64,000 nucleotides of DNA from Sinonovacula constricta (lineage: Eukaryota > Mollusca > Bivalvia > Cardiida > Solecurtidae). The notes beneath the pieces are model-generated. The model searched no databases. It was not told the DNA's origin and saw only the letters and a list, made by a program, of their open reading frames with translations. Below, in pieces: positions 35,979 to 48,081 of the stretch (its first letter is position 1; each line of letters begins with the position of its first letter). A program made the position numbers and the translations under genes. The stretch covers positions 21,588,688 to 21,652,687 of the forward strand of contig CM017563.1 in the NCBI GenBank assembly GCA_007844125.1. Direction: 5' to 3'.

Positions 35979-36003
35979 CTGCTTGTGATATCTTGTTGGA
36001 TAG
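35979..36003 (-). CDS. LDLa membrane protein, 25-nt microexon
   Basis: A strong polypyrimidine acceptor (TTTTTTTTCAG) and donor (GCAG|GTATGT) enclose 25 bases reading, in phase with the exon ending at 38386, TIQQDITS. The last two bases plus the first of the terminal exon make an Arg codon. The phases on both sides fit, which supports a short juxtamembrane insert. It lies just outside duplication copy A. Confidence 0.55.
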
Positions 36004-37734
36004 CTGAAAAAAAATAAAAACAGATATTGTAAAGCCTAATATTGAATGCCTATTATATTTTGGCAAGGGAGACAACCCCGAATTAGGATATTTAAAAGCC
36101 TTTCCAATTTCAATAAATATGTAGCTATTATCTTATATGAACATGCATATGTAGCATAACCTTTGTGTCACTTGCTTCGTATGGGTTGTCTATGCAAGTG
36201 TTCAACGCAAATATTGATGTGTTTAGTGTGTTAACACTATAGTATAATGTCTGTGTTATGCAGAATTACACAAAATGCGAATAATCCACTTCGCACAAGA
36301 ACAATGGCCGCCCAGTCGCCCCAGTGAAGCGTGATTTTGACGTAACCTTTATGGAGCAGTAATGCAATATCCTAGAGAACATTGTAAGAAGGTACATAGT
36401 TGTCGTTTTTCAACCCACCACCTCCTGCAAAATTGCACATTTATTTAAAGTCCCGTTTACACATTCTGCATTACTACAGAACAGTAAATTTGATATACAG
36501 AACCTGTTATCTCCCGGCAACAGCTACACCGCTTAGGACTGTTTTTTAAAAATTATACTTCCGCCCTAATCCCGTCTACTTATGTAATTTAAAATAAAGT
36601 TCGACGTGACTCTCCTATCTCACTTTTGACCATGCAAATGTTGACCCATGCTAAGCCCACGTGAACATAACTGCGACTATCATTGGAAAAATATACATAA
36701 TCTCATCGGAAGGCACTACCTTACTAAGGATTTATACACATAGTCCATGTAATTGTCTGCTTATTATCGTTTGCTGCAAGCGTAAGCCACGTTTTCCCAT
36801 GAGAACAGAACAATATAATGACAACAAATAAGCATCAGAACTAAACGGCGATGACTGCGTCATTACATTCTGCCGTACAGATGGAAAACTTATTTTTGGG
36901 TGTTGTCGCTTGTTCTGAGTTATAAGAAGGCCTGATTTCGGTAGCACACAGGATTGACCTAGCATGACCCTGAGTACCCGCGGCCAGTTATTCGTACCTG
37001 GGAAGAAGTCGTTAACGAAGAAGGATATGTATGTCCATTGTACCTAGGCATACTTCAAATGTTAACATTAATGATAGTATATGTTTAAACTGGAAGTTCG
37101 TCAAACTGTGTAATTGAAATAACAATTTAGTCATATATATAAATGAACAATGCCGCTACGTTCGCAGCATCTTCGGCCCTTTCAGTAGATGATAGGAAAG
37201 GAACCTCAAAGGTAATGGTATTGACACACCGAGTTTCTCGGTACGTGTTTCGGCCTTCCTACATCTTTAAGTATCTTCAGCACATTTGAAAAATGTTTGA
37301 TTGGCACTTAGAAATAATGCAATTAAATAAATTAAAATGGATAGCTTTATACAGTGCTTTGAATATACATATCAGATCTTCCAGTTAAACGCATGCATTT
37401 AGCTCAAATCAGATCTACACTCGAGTACTGTCTTATAGACTACGTTTCTAACTTGTGTAATACAACATTGACGTACTGTTTATATACTTGCAGTATTTCA
37501 CATTGTTTGTGATTGTTTTATATAGATTCCGGCGAAGAAAAAAAATAGCTCAATATTAATCGTTCTTACTGCTCCCCCTCTATCTCTCCCTCTCTCGCGC
37601 ATTCTCTTATAGTTTTTTTATTTCAATATTTTGCCGCATGTGTGCCATTAAACATCTGTTATGTCTACAAAATGTATCTAGGTTTTGGCGATCTTGCCGG
37701 GGGTACTTTCGCCCATATAACCTCCGAGGCATAT
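36004..37734. other. Intronic, no feature recognised
   Basis: Lies between the microexon and duplication copy B. Short open frames (for example minus strand 36732-36965) show no recognisable domain. Confidence 0.45.
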
Positions 37735-39312
37735 TTCTTAAAAGAAAATAGCCGAGGTGAACCGATTGACGCCGCATAAGAATATCACGGTGCAGTAGAA
37801 TATAACACAGTGACTGGAGGAAAGGGTCGAAACAGGGAGCGAACTGTTATTAGAACACGTGTTCCACTGACTACGCATAATTTACTATGACTTGCCCGCT
37901 TTCTAATTTCCAACGTGTTGTAAACTTGATTCGCTTCTGAATAATTATGACAATTGTTTGCACACATGTAATCGCTTACAGAGAACAAGTTACTCAGCCC
38001 AAAACGCGCGTGAAAGTTTTTTGACTTATGATTCCATAGAGATTTAAAATTGGAACATAATAGCAAATATTGCCAGCAGTTAAGTTCAATTTTAATGACT
38101 ATGATAAAATTATTATGAGTTTGTTTAGCATAAGTTACCTACTTTTTATATAACTTATTTAAATAATTATGGAAAAGAAACTAATCATTTATGTTAAAGT
38201 AATTATATATTTACCCACATATTTAATAACAGTAAGTTAAAAAAAATCACTGTTATTGATTTCATTTGACTTGATGCAAAAAAAAAAACATGTACAATTT
38301 GTCTATAAATAATACATACGTTGTGTTAATTTAAAAGTTATTATCGCCACATCTTTTATTTAAAGATATTATTGTATTAACTTACTTTCTTGTCGGGCAT
38401 GACGTTTCCTCCTTAAATTCACTGTCACAGCACCGATTAAAGCACACACTGCTGCCAGGACCGATATCGTAACAATGATCTTAGTCTGAACCCGACCTGT
38501 CAGTAGTAAATCTTTAGGTTACAAAGATAAGAAAAAACAACACACAGTTAAATCAACTAAACAGAATTGTACAAATGTATTCGCACAAATATAACCCATT
38601 TAATCACAGTCCATAACGAAATAGACCAGGAAAATACCAACATCCATAGAACTACTATTTTTGGGAGAAACCTTAACCAGTCCTTAAATCAGCAAGTTTA
38701 ATACAATTAAAATAAACATATCATATAGGCAAAGGAGCGGGACGAAGACGAGAGCGCTCTAAAATGTAGGTTTATGTTAGAAAATATATCAAGGCCCGAT
38801 TAATATTGTAACATATATTAATATATGAAAAGGCACATATTTGTTCATGCCAGTCAAATGTAAAGTTTACAACAACAAAAGTTTCGATGCTATACACAGT
38901 AGATCAAACCCATCAGTAGCCCGCTCAAAAGTGGTCACATGGCAAAGGCAAACTAGCGGTTTAAACCGGGTTTAAAAATAATTAACCTCGCACTTCCTGA
39001 GAAGTTTCTCGAATGCGAACTGTTAAAGGACAACTAAGAGCCTATATGTCATACAGATGTGATGGCAATTGCTTACAGCTAAATCAAAGCGCTATTGAAA
39101 AGAAAGAGGTGACGCCCTTAAACATAATGTGCACTTTGTATTTGAGTGAGTGGATAGCTATTAATTCTATTAGGAAAAAAACACATAATTGGTGATTGTA
39201 AATGCAATTAATTATTTGAATCAATAACAACATGACCTTAGAAAAAGTGTACATTTCTTTTCTTTTGAAATCAATTTACCTTACAATTGTACTCTTACTT
39301 TAATTGTAACAT
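37735..39312. repeat. Segmental duplication, copy B
   Basis: Partner of 34401-35920, with the complete transmembrane exon. A ~60-codon plus-strand open frame is kept in both copies (35614-35796 and 39013-39195), with a 6-base in-frame indel. More of the codon differences change the amino acid than not, so constraint is doubtful. A TA microsatellite abuts the right edge. Confidence 0.95.
38386..38496 (-). CDS. LDLa membrane protein, transmembrane exon
   Basis: Acceptor TACTACTGACAG and donor GAAA|GTAAGT bound 111 bases (phase 1 in, phase 1 out). The frame is open: RVQTK, then a hydrophobic helix IIVTISVLAAVCALIGAVTV, then a basic stop-transfer NLRRKRHARQE. This is the classic layout of a type I single-pass membrane segment, with the outside toward the preceding exon. 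The phase matches the LDLa exon ending at 53820 (codon GGT across the junction) and the microexon downstream. Confidence 0.7.
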
Positions 39313-39318
39313 GCTAAA

Positions 39319-39324
<6 letters not shown>

Positions 39325-39379
<55 letters not shown>
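39325..39379. repeat. (TA)n microsatellite
   Basis: About 27 TA units directly after duplication copy B. Confidence 0.97.
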
Positions 39380-39380
<1 letters not shown>

Positions 39381-40194
39381 CTTACGAACGTATTGAAAGC
39401 CGCATCAGCAAAATCTCATTGACAAATATTGACAGCAATGATAGCAACAACAACTACTACATTTATGATGATGCTGGTGATACTAGTGACAAGGATAATT
39501 ATTAGAATGATAATGGTGTGATTATCATCATCCCTCGGAAATGAGTTATTTTTGGAGATGTTCTGCATCCTGACCTGTTCTGTCGTCATCTTACATTTAG
39601 ACAAAACACCACTACAAACAGCAGGAACAACTATAATAACAAAACAAGCATGTAATTATATTCTTATTTAATAAAGATGCTGATGCTATTGTTGACCCAC
39701 CGTCATCATCATCTCTGGGACATGAGCTTTTCTCGGCGTATAGTGAGTTTCAACGAATGCACCCCACACATACATATGCTGGAAACGTTGTTATTTTTAA
39801 GTCGGAATGGGACTGTTTGTAGCAAAAGTCCTTAAACCCAATATAATTAACATACTTAATAAAGACAATAGGTGGGCTCGCAAAAAAAACATGTAAAGTG
39901 CCCTTAGTAGTCGTTTTAAGATACAGTTTGGTTTGCTGTTTGTACCATTTACATAGCCCGTTTTTAAATATGTAGATTGTCATCGCCCTATCGATAGCAA
40001 TAAAAATGTTTTTATGCAACATGTCGAATTTTTAGGACTATGACAAGTATAATACTGAGTAGGGTGGGCAAAGTTCGTGCACTGATTAAATATTAGCATG
40101 TGTTATCCATTGTTTATGTAAACCTAAAAGTAAAAAAGCTAAGCATGAAACAAATTCGTGCCCCCCACTCCACCAACCCAAGAATCACAGACAA

Positions 40195-40225
<31 letters not shown>

Positions 40226-42700
40226 AAGAAAAAAGCAAACAACAACAGCAATAACACACACGACAAAGTTAAAGGGGTCTCCATTTCGAAGTTTTACGTG
40301 ATATTTTACATGAATTTGAGAACCCAAATATCGCTGTCTTCAGAACATGTTGACTCGAGTTACTTGTTCTTAAATTTTGTAATTGTCGTCTACATTGCTA
40401 TATGTAATTGTTTTTGCAAAAAAAAGTTTTATGTATGGCGCCATATTGTACTATACATAACTAAAGTGCGCCATTTTTAAAAATGTCAATCTTTATTGAT
40501 GTTTTATGAACATCAGATTTCATTTTTTTCAGCTTTAAATGTTGCAACATTCTTATATGTGACCTAAAGTTGTTTAAGTACCATATGCATGTGCCATATG
40601 TCTAATTCTTTAAACTGCAATTAAGGCAGATGTGCTACGTACAAGCCAGAGTAAATTAAAAAATCTGATCTGCTGTTAGCATTTGGAGGTCTTCCGTTGC
40701 ATCTGAACGTAATATGGCAATGCTAGATCTAGATCTGTCTATTTTTTTCTCTTTAAACTGTATACTTCAACAACTTTTGTCCAAGTTTTCTAGGGAAATT
40801 GAGTATGTGTTTTTGTATATTTGCAGACAAATATGTATATTATATAGTAGTAAAAGGTGTGAGAAAAGAGAAAGAAGTTTATCATATACACTAAAGATCA
40901 TGAATATTATAGGTTTTTGTTTACAATTTAATGGACAAAATGGAATATATAGTAAAGCTACATAAAAAACTGGAGATAGAAAAGAGAGAGAGAGAGAGAG
41001 GGAGAGAGAGAGAGAGACAGACAGAGAGACAGAGAGAGAGAGAGAGAGAATGAGAGAGAAAGTAGGTAGTGGTATAAAATATTTTTAGTAGTATAACAAA
41101 AGCGATTAACGTGAAATGATGCATGGAATATCAGTACGTTCCGACTGAGGAGCTCAGGGATTAGTGTTCTAGAGTATGGATTTCTGGAAGACAGGTGGTG
41201 GTGGTGTGTGTAGGAGAGGAGGGGGGGGGGTGTAACAGGTGCATGTAAGTAATTACTTTCGGTAAAATAATCACATGACAAGTTTAGATTATTATTTAGA
41301 CAAGAATACATTTTGGCAAGTATGTGTCCACAAAGAGAGAAAAGTATGGTCATACAAACATAATTGATACGCATGAGTAATTTCCAGTGCGCCGGTGCAA
41401 GGGGGTGTTGATTTTACCGACTCAGGCCACTAAGCACTGCAAGTAAGTTAAATTAGTACCATTGGCTACGATTGATTGCACGCTCCGTTTTGACACTGAT
41501 AACTTTAAATAACAGATGGAATTCTAGAGAGTCATTTGATAAGGATTATTTGACACTGAAATTTACGGACACAAGAGAAAGAGAAAACACATGAAATAAT
41601 AATAATAAACACATCTAAATCAGTATAGTGTACTGCAAGCCGAAGTTATTGGCATATTACGCTAAAATATAGTTCTTTAATTTTCTTTGAATGTAGAAAT
41701 AATTATGTTATTGAATTTACATAATTGATTTAGGAAGCGTGTGTCAGTGCTAGATAGTGATTTAAGGTTTGCGCGGTAATAAGACTCAATCAATATACGT
41801 TCCTGTAAGTTGGGTCCTGCTGTTGTCAAAATGTCTACAGTAAAATAAATAATGATGTTCGTCGCCTACGCTATTTGAGCTACAGAGAAGGGGGGTGGGG
41901 GTGGGGCTTTTTCCATCAAGGAGTGGCTGTCGTAGTTGTAACCTGCAGTATCGATTGATGAATTGTGTTTTGCAGTTCTAAATTTAAATAGATCAATTAC
42001 TTAATTTTTACCATGTGCATTTATGTACCCTTCAAGTAAATGGACTGTTTTAAAATAATTTTATAGTTTCTCTTTATTGCTGTTCTGTAAACTAGTTGTC
42101 CAACTCTGTTTATATTGGTCTATAAGTACATGTTTTATATGTTTCCTTGTATTTGTAGTTTAAATATTTTATTGATTAAACCATACCTGCTACTTTTTGT
42201 ACAAATGAAAGTAATTAAAAGAAAGCGATAAACATGTATTGTTTCGGATCCATCGCAGCATCCCACACGCATCAGGGTCACTAGCATAAAACACATCACA
42301 CAAATCAATCACATCCCAATCACAAGCATCACACACACGCAACACTCACACCCATTACTTGCACACATCACAACCAACCGCATCACCTGACAAAAGCATA
42401 TGTTGTGTTTAAATGGCTTGGACTTTGCTGGGTCTAATACTGCCTTATTTTTGCATTTTTTATAATTGTGAAAAGCTAACAATTAAATAAGTGACATTAT
42501 GAATTGGTCTATAAGAAAAAAATATCTTCGTTTTTAATATGCATTGAATTGAACAGACACAAACATTCAACGTAATTAAATTACAAAAAAAAAAAACACA
42601 TATCATGTGGGAAATCTATCATTGCGACGTAAATTAATGCTCTTGGGTTGTGTCGCCTTGATAACATGGACGTTAATTGTGCAACGAGGATTTCACTAAA
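39380..42700. other. Intronic/non-coding with simple repeats
   Basis: Contains (CA)n at about 40195-40219, a GA-rich tract at 40982-41060, G-runs near 41221 and 41891, and an imperfect CAC/CACA stretch at 42270-42385. No exon was recognised. Open frames over the GA and CA tracts are artefacts. Confidence 0.6.
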
Positions 42701-42719
42701 AGCGGTGCCGTAATCGAAT

Positions 42720-43560
42720 GCTTGACACAACCCGTCAAAGGAAAGGTTCGGTTTATAGGATATGTCGTATCAATTTAAATAAACTGCCAGTTCTTTTAAC
42801 ATTTCGAATCCTGACCTGCATGACCGCTATTGTTATTACATGTTGTGATATTGAGACAAAACCCCGGAACCCCCGAAATCGACTATGCTTAAAAGAAAAC
42901 TACTTTCAATGAATAACCCGAACATGAGTCCCTAAGAACGCTCTACAACACGTGCTGCTGTCAGATACCAGTAAAAATAGCCAGTAAATAAAGACTAATT
43001 ATCTCATATGCCAAATTAGATAGTACCCCGCATATATTGCACTTTACAACGTCACGGACTCGAAGGTAAACGTAAATAATAATGGCCTATATGCTCCACT
43101 TAATGACATGGAAACAGATCTGAACGAACGGCACGTACAGGACGGCGAACTCAATCAACGACGTTGGTTGCACCCGGTACCACTTGACATTAAATAAAGA
43201 TACCGATCGGATAACGACAGCACACAAGTGGTCGCTCAGAGCAGTAATGTGCGACACACAACGCAACAGACAGCCAATCAAATCAACCCTCTGTCGTATC
43301 ACACGATGACTAGACGACAAATGCCCAACCAGAACACAAGGATCCTGGCCCAGGCCCTCAAAAGTCTCCCTATTCAAAGACACATATGTGTACTTGCTTG
43401 GAACATGTCAGGGTTGCTTAAGTACCTGAATAATAGTGATGTGATACAATACTTAAAACTATTTGATAAGTATCTATTTGGAATGTGGAGTGATCTAAGT
43501 GGAGACTTTAATTAATTTCTTACTAATTATAGCCTACTTGTTACGAATGTGTCAGACAAC
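42720..43560 (+). mobile_element. LINE 5' fragment: 2A-like motif and endonuclease start
   Basis: A hydrophobic stretch is followed by CDIETKPRNPRNR, a mutated form of the DIETNPGP 2A-like motif that several CR1/L2-group non-LTR retrotransposons carry near their N-terminus. After several stops, an open stretch near 43378-43470 reads HICVLAWNMSGL, then YLNNSDVIQYLKLFD. This is the W-N-x-x-G opening strand of an apurinic-type endonuclease and the next helix. The reverse transcriptase is absent. It is an old, dead fragment. The family assignment rests on these two motifs only. Confidence 0.5.
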
Positions 43561-43576
43561 TTAAGGAGGCTGTTAA

Positions 43577-45490
43577 ACAGTGTCGGTTCGGCTGTATATG
43601 TAAGCAGCCATATACATGTTTATTTGCTCATGATATGTTGACACGTTTTTATGAAGTGACGGATTGGCTGTATATGTTAGCAACTATGTCTGTTCTCTTG
43701 ATATTTTGACATTCATATATGCAGTGACGGATTGGCTGTATATGTAAGCAACATATATGGTCTCTTGATATTTTGACACATATATCTGCAATAACGGATT
43801 GGCTGTATATGTTAGCAACTATATATGTGCCGTTGATATTTTGACACATATATATGCAGTGACGGATTGGCTGTATATGTTAGCAACCATATATGTACCC
43901 TTGATATTTTAACACGTATAAATTAAGTAACGGATTGGCTGTATATGTTAGCAACTATATATGTACCCTTGATATTTGACACGTATATATGCAGTGACGG
44001 ATTGGCTGTATGTGTTAGCAACCATATATGTACCCTTGATATTTTGACACGTATATATGCAGTAACGGATTGGCTGTATATGTAAACAACCATATATGTG
44101 CCCTTGATATTTTGACACGTATTTATGCAGTGACGGATTGTCTGTATATGTTAGCAACCATATATGTATCCTTCATATTTTTAAACGTATATATGCAGTG
44201 ACGGATTGGCTGTATATGTAAACAACCATATATGTGCCCTTGATATTTTGACACGTATATATGCAGTGACGGGTTTGCTGTATATTTTAGCAACCATATA
44301 TGTGCCCTTGATATTTTGACACGTATTTATGCAGTGACGGATTGGCTGTACATTTTAGCAACCATATATGTGCTCTTAAAATTTTGACAAGTATTAATGC
44401 AGTGGCGAGTTGGCTGTATATTTTAGCAACCATACATGTGCTCTTGTAATTGTGACACGTATATATGCAGTGACGGATTGGCTGTTTACTTTAGCAACCA
44501 TATATGTGCTATAGATATTTTGACACGTATTAATGCAGTGACGAATTGACTGTATAAGTTAACAACCATATATGTGCTTTTGATATTGTGACACGTATTT
44601 ATGCAGTGACAGATTGGCTGTATATTTTTGCAAACATATATGTGTGCTCTTATAATTGTGACACGTGTATATGCAGAGACTGATTGGCTGTATATGTAAG
44701 CAACCAAATATGTGCGTTGATATTTTGACACGTATTTATGCAGTGACGGATTGGCTGTATTTGTTAGCAACCATATATGTGCGTTGATATTTTGACACGT
44801 ATATATGCAGTGACGGATTGGCTGTGTATGTTAGCAACCATATATGTGCTTTAGATATTGTGACAAATATTTATGCAGTGACAGATTGGCTGTATATGTT
44901 AGCAACCATATATGTGCGTTTGATATTGTGACACGTATTTATGCAGTGACGGATTAGCTGTATACGTTAGCAACCATATATGTGCTTTAGATATTTTGAC
45001 ACGTATTTATGCAGTGACGGATTGACTGTATATGTTAGCAACCATATATGTGCTTTTGATATTGTGACACGTATTTATGCAGTGACATATTGGCTGTATA
45101 TGTTAGCAACCATATATGTGCTTTGATATTGTGACACGTATATATGCAGTGACGGATTAGCTGTATACGTTAGCAACCATATATGTGCTTTAGATATTTT
45201 GACACGTATTTATGCAGTGACGGATTGACTGTATATGTTAGCAACCATATATGTGCCTTTGATATTGTGACACGTATTTATGCAGTGACGGATTAGCTGT
45301 ATATGTCAGCAACCATATATGTGCTTTGATATTGTGACACGCATTTATGCAGTGACGGATTGGCTGTATATTTTAGCAACTATATATGTGCTTTGATATT
45401 GTGACACGTATTTATGCAGTGACCGATTGGCTGTATATGTTAGCAACCATATATGTGCCCTTGATATTGTGAGACGTACTTATGCAGAGT
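43577..45490. repeat. 68-bp minisatellite array 1, about 27 copies
   Basis: Unit GCAGTGACGGATTGGCTGTA, TATGTTAGCAACCATATATG, then TGCCCTTGATATTTTGACAC and GTATATAT. Its left edge abuts the LINE fragment. Monomer variants recur in a patterned order, so higher-order structure is likely. Confidence 0.95.
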
Positions 45491-45765
45491 TTGAAAACAG
45501 TGTAATCATATTGTACATATCCTCCATGCGCTTTCATATGAATGATGTAATTATTTGTTTTACAAATGTATTCCCAAAATGTTTAACCATATATAAAATA
45601 ATTAATATACATCCTTTGAATAAGCGGGTTAAAAAGAGGAGATTTTACATGTTGTGTCATGTATGGTGCTAATATTGAAGATTATATCATTGCATTAACA
45701 GAACTCTTTGCCAGTTTGCATTTGAAGAGCGAGATAATTTCACTAGCTCATGCCAACTAAAGTTA
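45486..45765. repeat. Unique flank duplicated with the minisatellite, copy 1
   Basis: About 280 bases (GAGTTTGAAAACAGTGTAAT to CTAGCTCATGCCAACTAAAG) recur at 46490-46770 with few changes, so array and flank were copied together. The paired 81-codon open frames (45427 and 46433 starts) are a by-product. Confidence 0.9.
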
Positions 45766-46490
45766 GCAACCATATATGTACCCTTGATATTTTAACACGT
45801 ATAAATTAAGTAAGGGATTGGCTGTATATGTTAGCAACTATATATGTACCCTTGATATTTTGACACGTATATATGCAGTGACGGATTGGCTGTATATGTT
45901 AGCAACCATATATGTACCCTTGATATTTTGACACGTATATATGCAGTAACGGATTGGCTGTATATGTAAACAACCATATATGTGCCCTTGATATTTTGAC
46001 ACGTATTTATGCAGTGACAGATTGGCTGTATATGTTAGCAACCATATATGTATCCTTCATATTTTAAAACGTATATATGCAGTGACGGATTGGCTGTATA
46101 TGTAAACAACCAAATATGTGCCCTTGATATTTTGACACGTATATATGCAGTGACGGGTTTGCTGTATATTTTAGCAACCATATATGTGCTCTTGAAATTG
46201 TGACACGTATTTATTCAGTGGCGGATTGGCTGTATATTCTAGCAACCATATATGTGCTCTTGATATTTTGACACGTATATATGCAGTGACGGATTGACTG
46301 TTTATGTTAGCAACCAATATATTTGTACTTTAGATATTTCGACACGTATTAATGCAGTGACGAATTGGCTGTATATGTTAGCAACCATATATGTGCTTTT
46401 GATATTGTGACTCGTTTTTATGCAGTGACGGGTTGGCTGTATATGTTAGCAACCATATATGTGCCCTTGATATTGTGACACGTACTTATG
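45763..46490. repeat. 68-bp minisatellite array 2, about 11 copies
   Basis: It starts with the same distinctive monomers as 43885 onward (TTTTAACACGTATAAATTAA) and ends in the same flank as array 1. It is therefore a shortened copy of array 1 rather than an independent array. Confidence 0.93.
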
Positions 46491-46770
46491 CAGAGTTTGA
46501 AAACAGTGTAATCATATTGTATTTATTTTCCAAGCGCTTTCATATGAATGATGTAATTATATGTTTTACAAATGTATTCCCAAAATCTTTAACCATATAT
46601 AAAATAATTAATATACATCCTTTGAATAAGCGGTTTAAAACGAGGAGAATTTACATGTTTTGTCATGTATTGGGCTAGTATTGTAGATTATATCATTGCA
46701 TTAACAGAACTATTTTCCAGTTTGCATTTGAAGAGCGAGATAATTTCACTAGCTCATGCCAACTAAAGTG
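46490..46770. repeat. Unique flank duplicated with the minisatellite, copy 2
   Basis: Second copy of 45486-45765, in the same orientation, ending at CATGCCAACTAAAG. Confidence 0.9.
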
Positions 46771-47189
46771 GAGATATGAATCTAAATCGCCTTATTAATT
46801 TGTACAGTGTACTGAACATTGGAATCGTCGCCGAATAGGCCGATTAAATGGCGTGAAAATAAACATTTCAGTCACGTTTCACAAGTTTGTTAAACGATTA
46901 CTCACAACATATATTGAGTGAAATGACGAAGGGCATTGCTAGTGATTTGTTTCACTTATTACACTATATCAGTTATCGGGTAAAACATTGCAAGTAAATA
47001 CTAACAATTCATATGTTACACACACAGCCATTATGGTAGGGGACAGAATATAAACATAAGAAACATATAAAGTACATGTGTTCAAGACATGTCAACAGAT
47101 CTTGGCAATTCTCTAAGCTGATACAAAAAGAAAAAAACTAATTCAAAATACATACAAAATACATATCTCAGATTAACAGATAACTTGAA
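46771..47189. other. Intronic, no feature recognised
   Basis: AT-rich spacer without repeats or exons that I can support. Confidence 0.45.
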
Positions 47190-47192
47190 TAG

Positions 47193-47330
47193 GTACATAA
47201 GAAAAGGTCCTATCAAAATTTTCACAGATATTAAAATTTTATCTACCTGTAGACAAAGGCAAACAAGGTAAATGTAAATGTGACAAAAAACACAGAGACG
47301 AGACATAACACACAAAAAGAAAAACCATCA
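47193..47330 (-). repeat. Dispersed repeat, inverted partner of 55006-55140
   Basis: On the minus strand TGTGTGTTATGT, GTCACATTTACATTTAC, TTGTTTGCCTTTG and ATATCTGTGAAAATTTTGAT match the plus strand at 55006-55140 in order. It may be the 3' region of a retroelement. No coding part is attached. Confidence 0.8.
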
Positions 47331-47689
47331 GTTAAAGTAACATAAATAACCCCAAACTATTTAAGTGATGATACAACGATTGAGCAAAACAAAAAATACA
47401 AGAGTGCAATGTTACGGAAATTGATGGGTATGATTATTGTAGTAGATTGTTTTATGACAATATTGTTTCATATTTATGTATATATTCTAATAAGTCAATA
47501 ACAAAAGCTGCGGTGTAGAACGGATACCGTCAAATTTGTTTTCGCAGTCAACAGGCACCATTTCAGTCTTAACTGGACGCAAGTGGTATGTACAGTTTTT
47601 AAATCTGTCTGGTGCAGCCTATTGTAGATGGATATGGTTAACTATTGCAATGTATACAAAAGTTTCCTCAATAATAAATAAACGTCTAT

Positions 47690-48081
47690 ATTGATGAAGG
47701 CATTTCTACAATTAATGAGTCGCCAATTAGCTTTAGGCGAGGGTACTCAGGCAACATACACATGTTTTGTTTACAGGCAGTGGTGCACACATGTTTATCA
47801 CGAAAGTGTTCTGATTTTAATGTCTGTATGTTTACATGTGCAAGGCATTCAATAAAATAAGTCGTAATCACATATTCAAGTGCTTAGAAAGATGGTGTGC
47901 TCATGGCCAGCTTCTTTGCTTCTTAAATTCGATGTATAAAAATCTTCAATCTTGTGTTAAAGTAAAAGAAAGGTACTCAAAGCCTATGCAGCATAATAAC
48001 GAAACAGCTAAATGTTATGGACACATCCTGTCAAATAACTTAAATGGAAATACAACTTTACAAGATAGACATCTTTGTTAG
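47690..48081 (+). mobile_element. Reverse transcriptase fragment of a LINE
   Basis: One frame reads ISFRRGYSGNIHMFCLQAVV and LSRKCSDFNVCMF, which matches the FR-x-GYS...LQA...F-x-V RT core. A frameshift near 47840 leads to CKAFNKISRNHIFKCLERWC, then FLNSMYKNLQSCVKVKERYS. This is the D-x-x-KAFD-x-I...L motif region, with the first catalytic Asp replaced. The YADD box is not visible after a further break. It is a dead non-LTR fragment, and I cannot place the clade. Confidence 0.65.

Noticed and set aside
40958..41374. 138-codon minus frame
   Set aside because: Half of it is Ser/Leu repeat from the GA tract; the rest has no recognisable domain.
43649..46041. Several 66-94 codon minus frames with a repeating YVSKYQ motif
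   Set aside because: They are in-phase readings of the 68-bp minisatellite, which is not a multiple of three and shifts frame between units.
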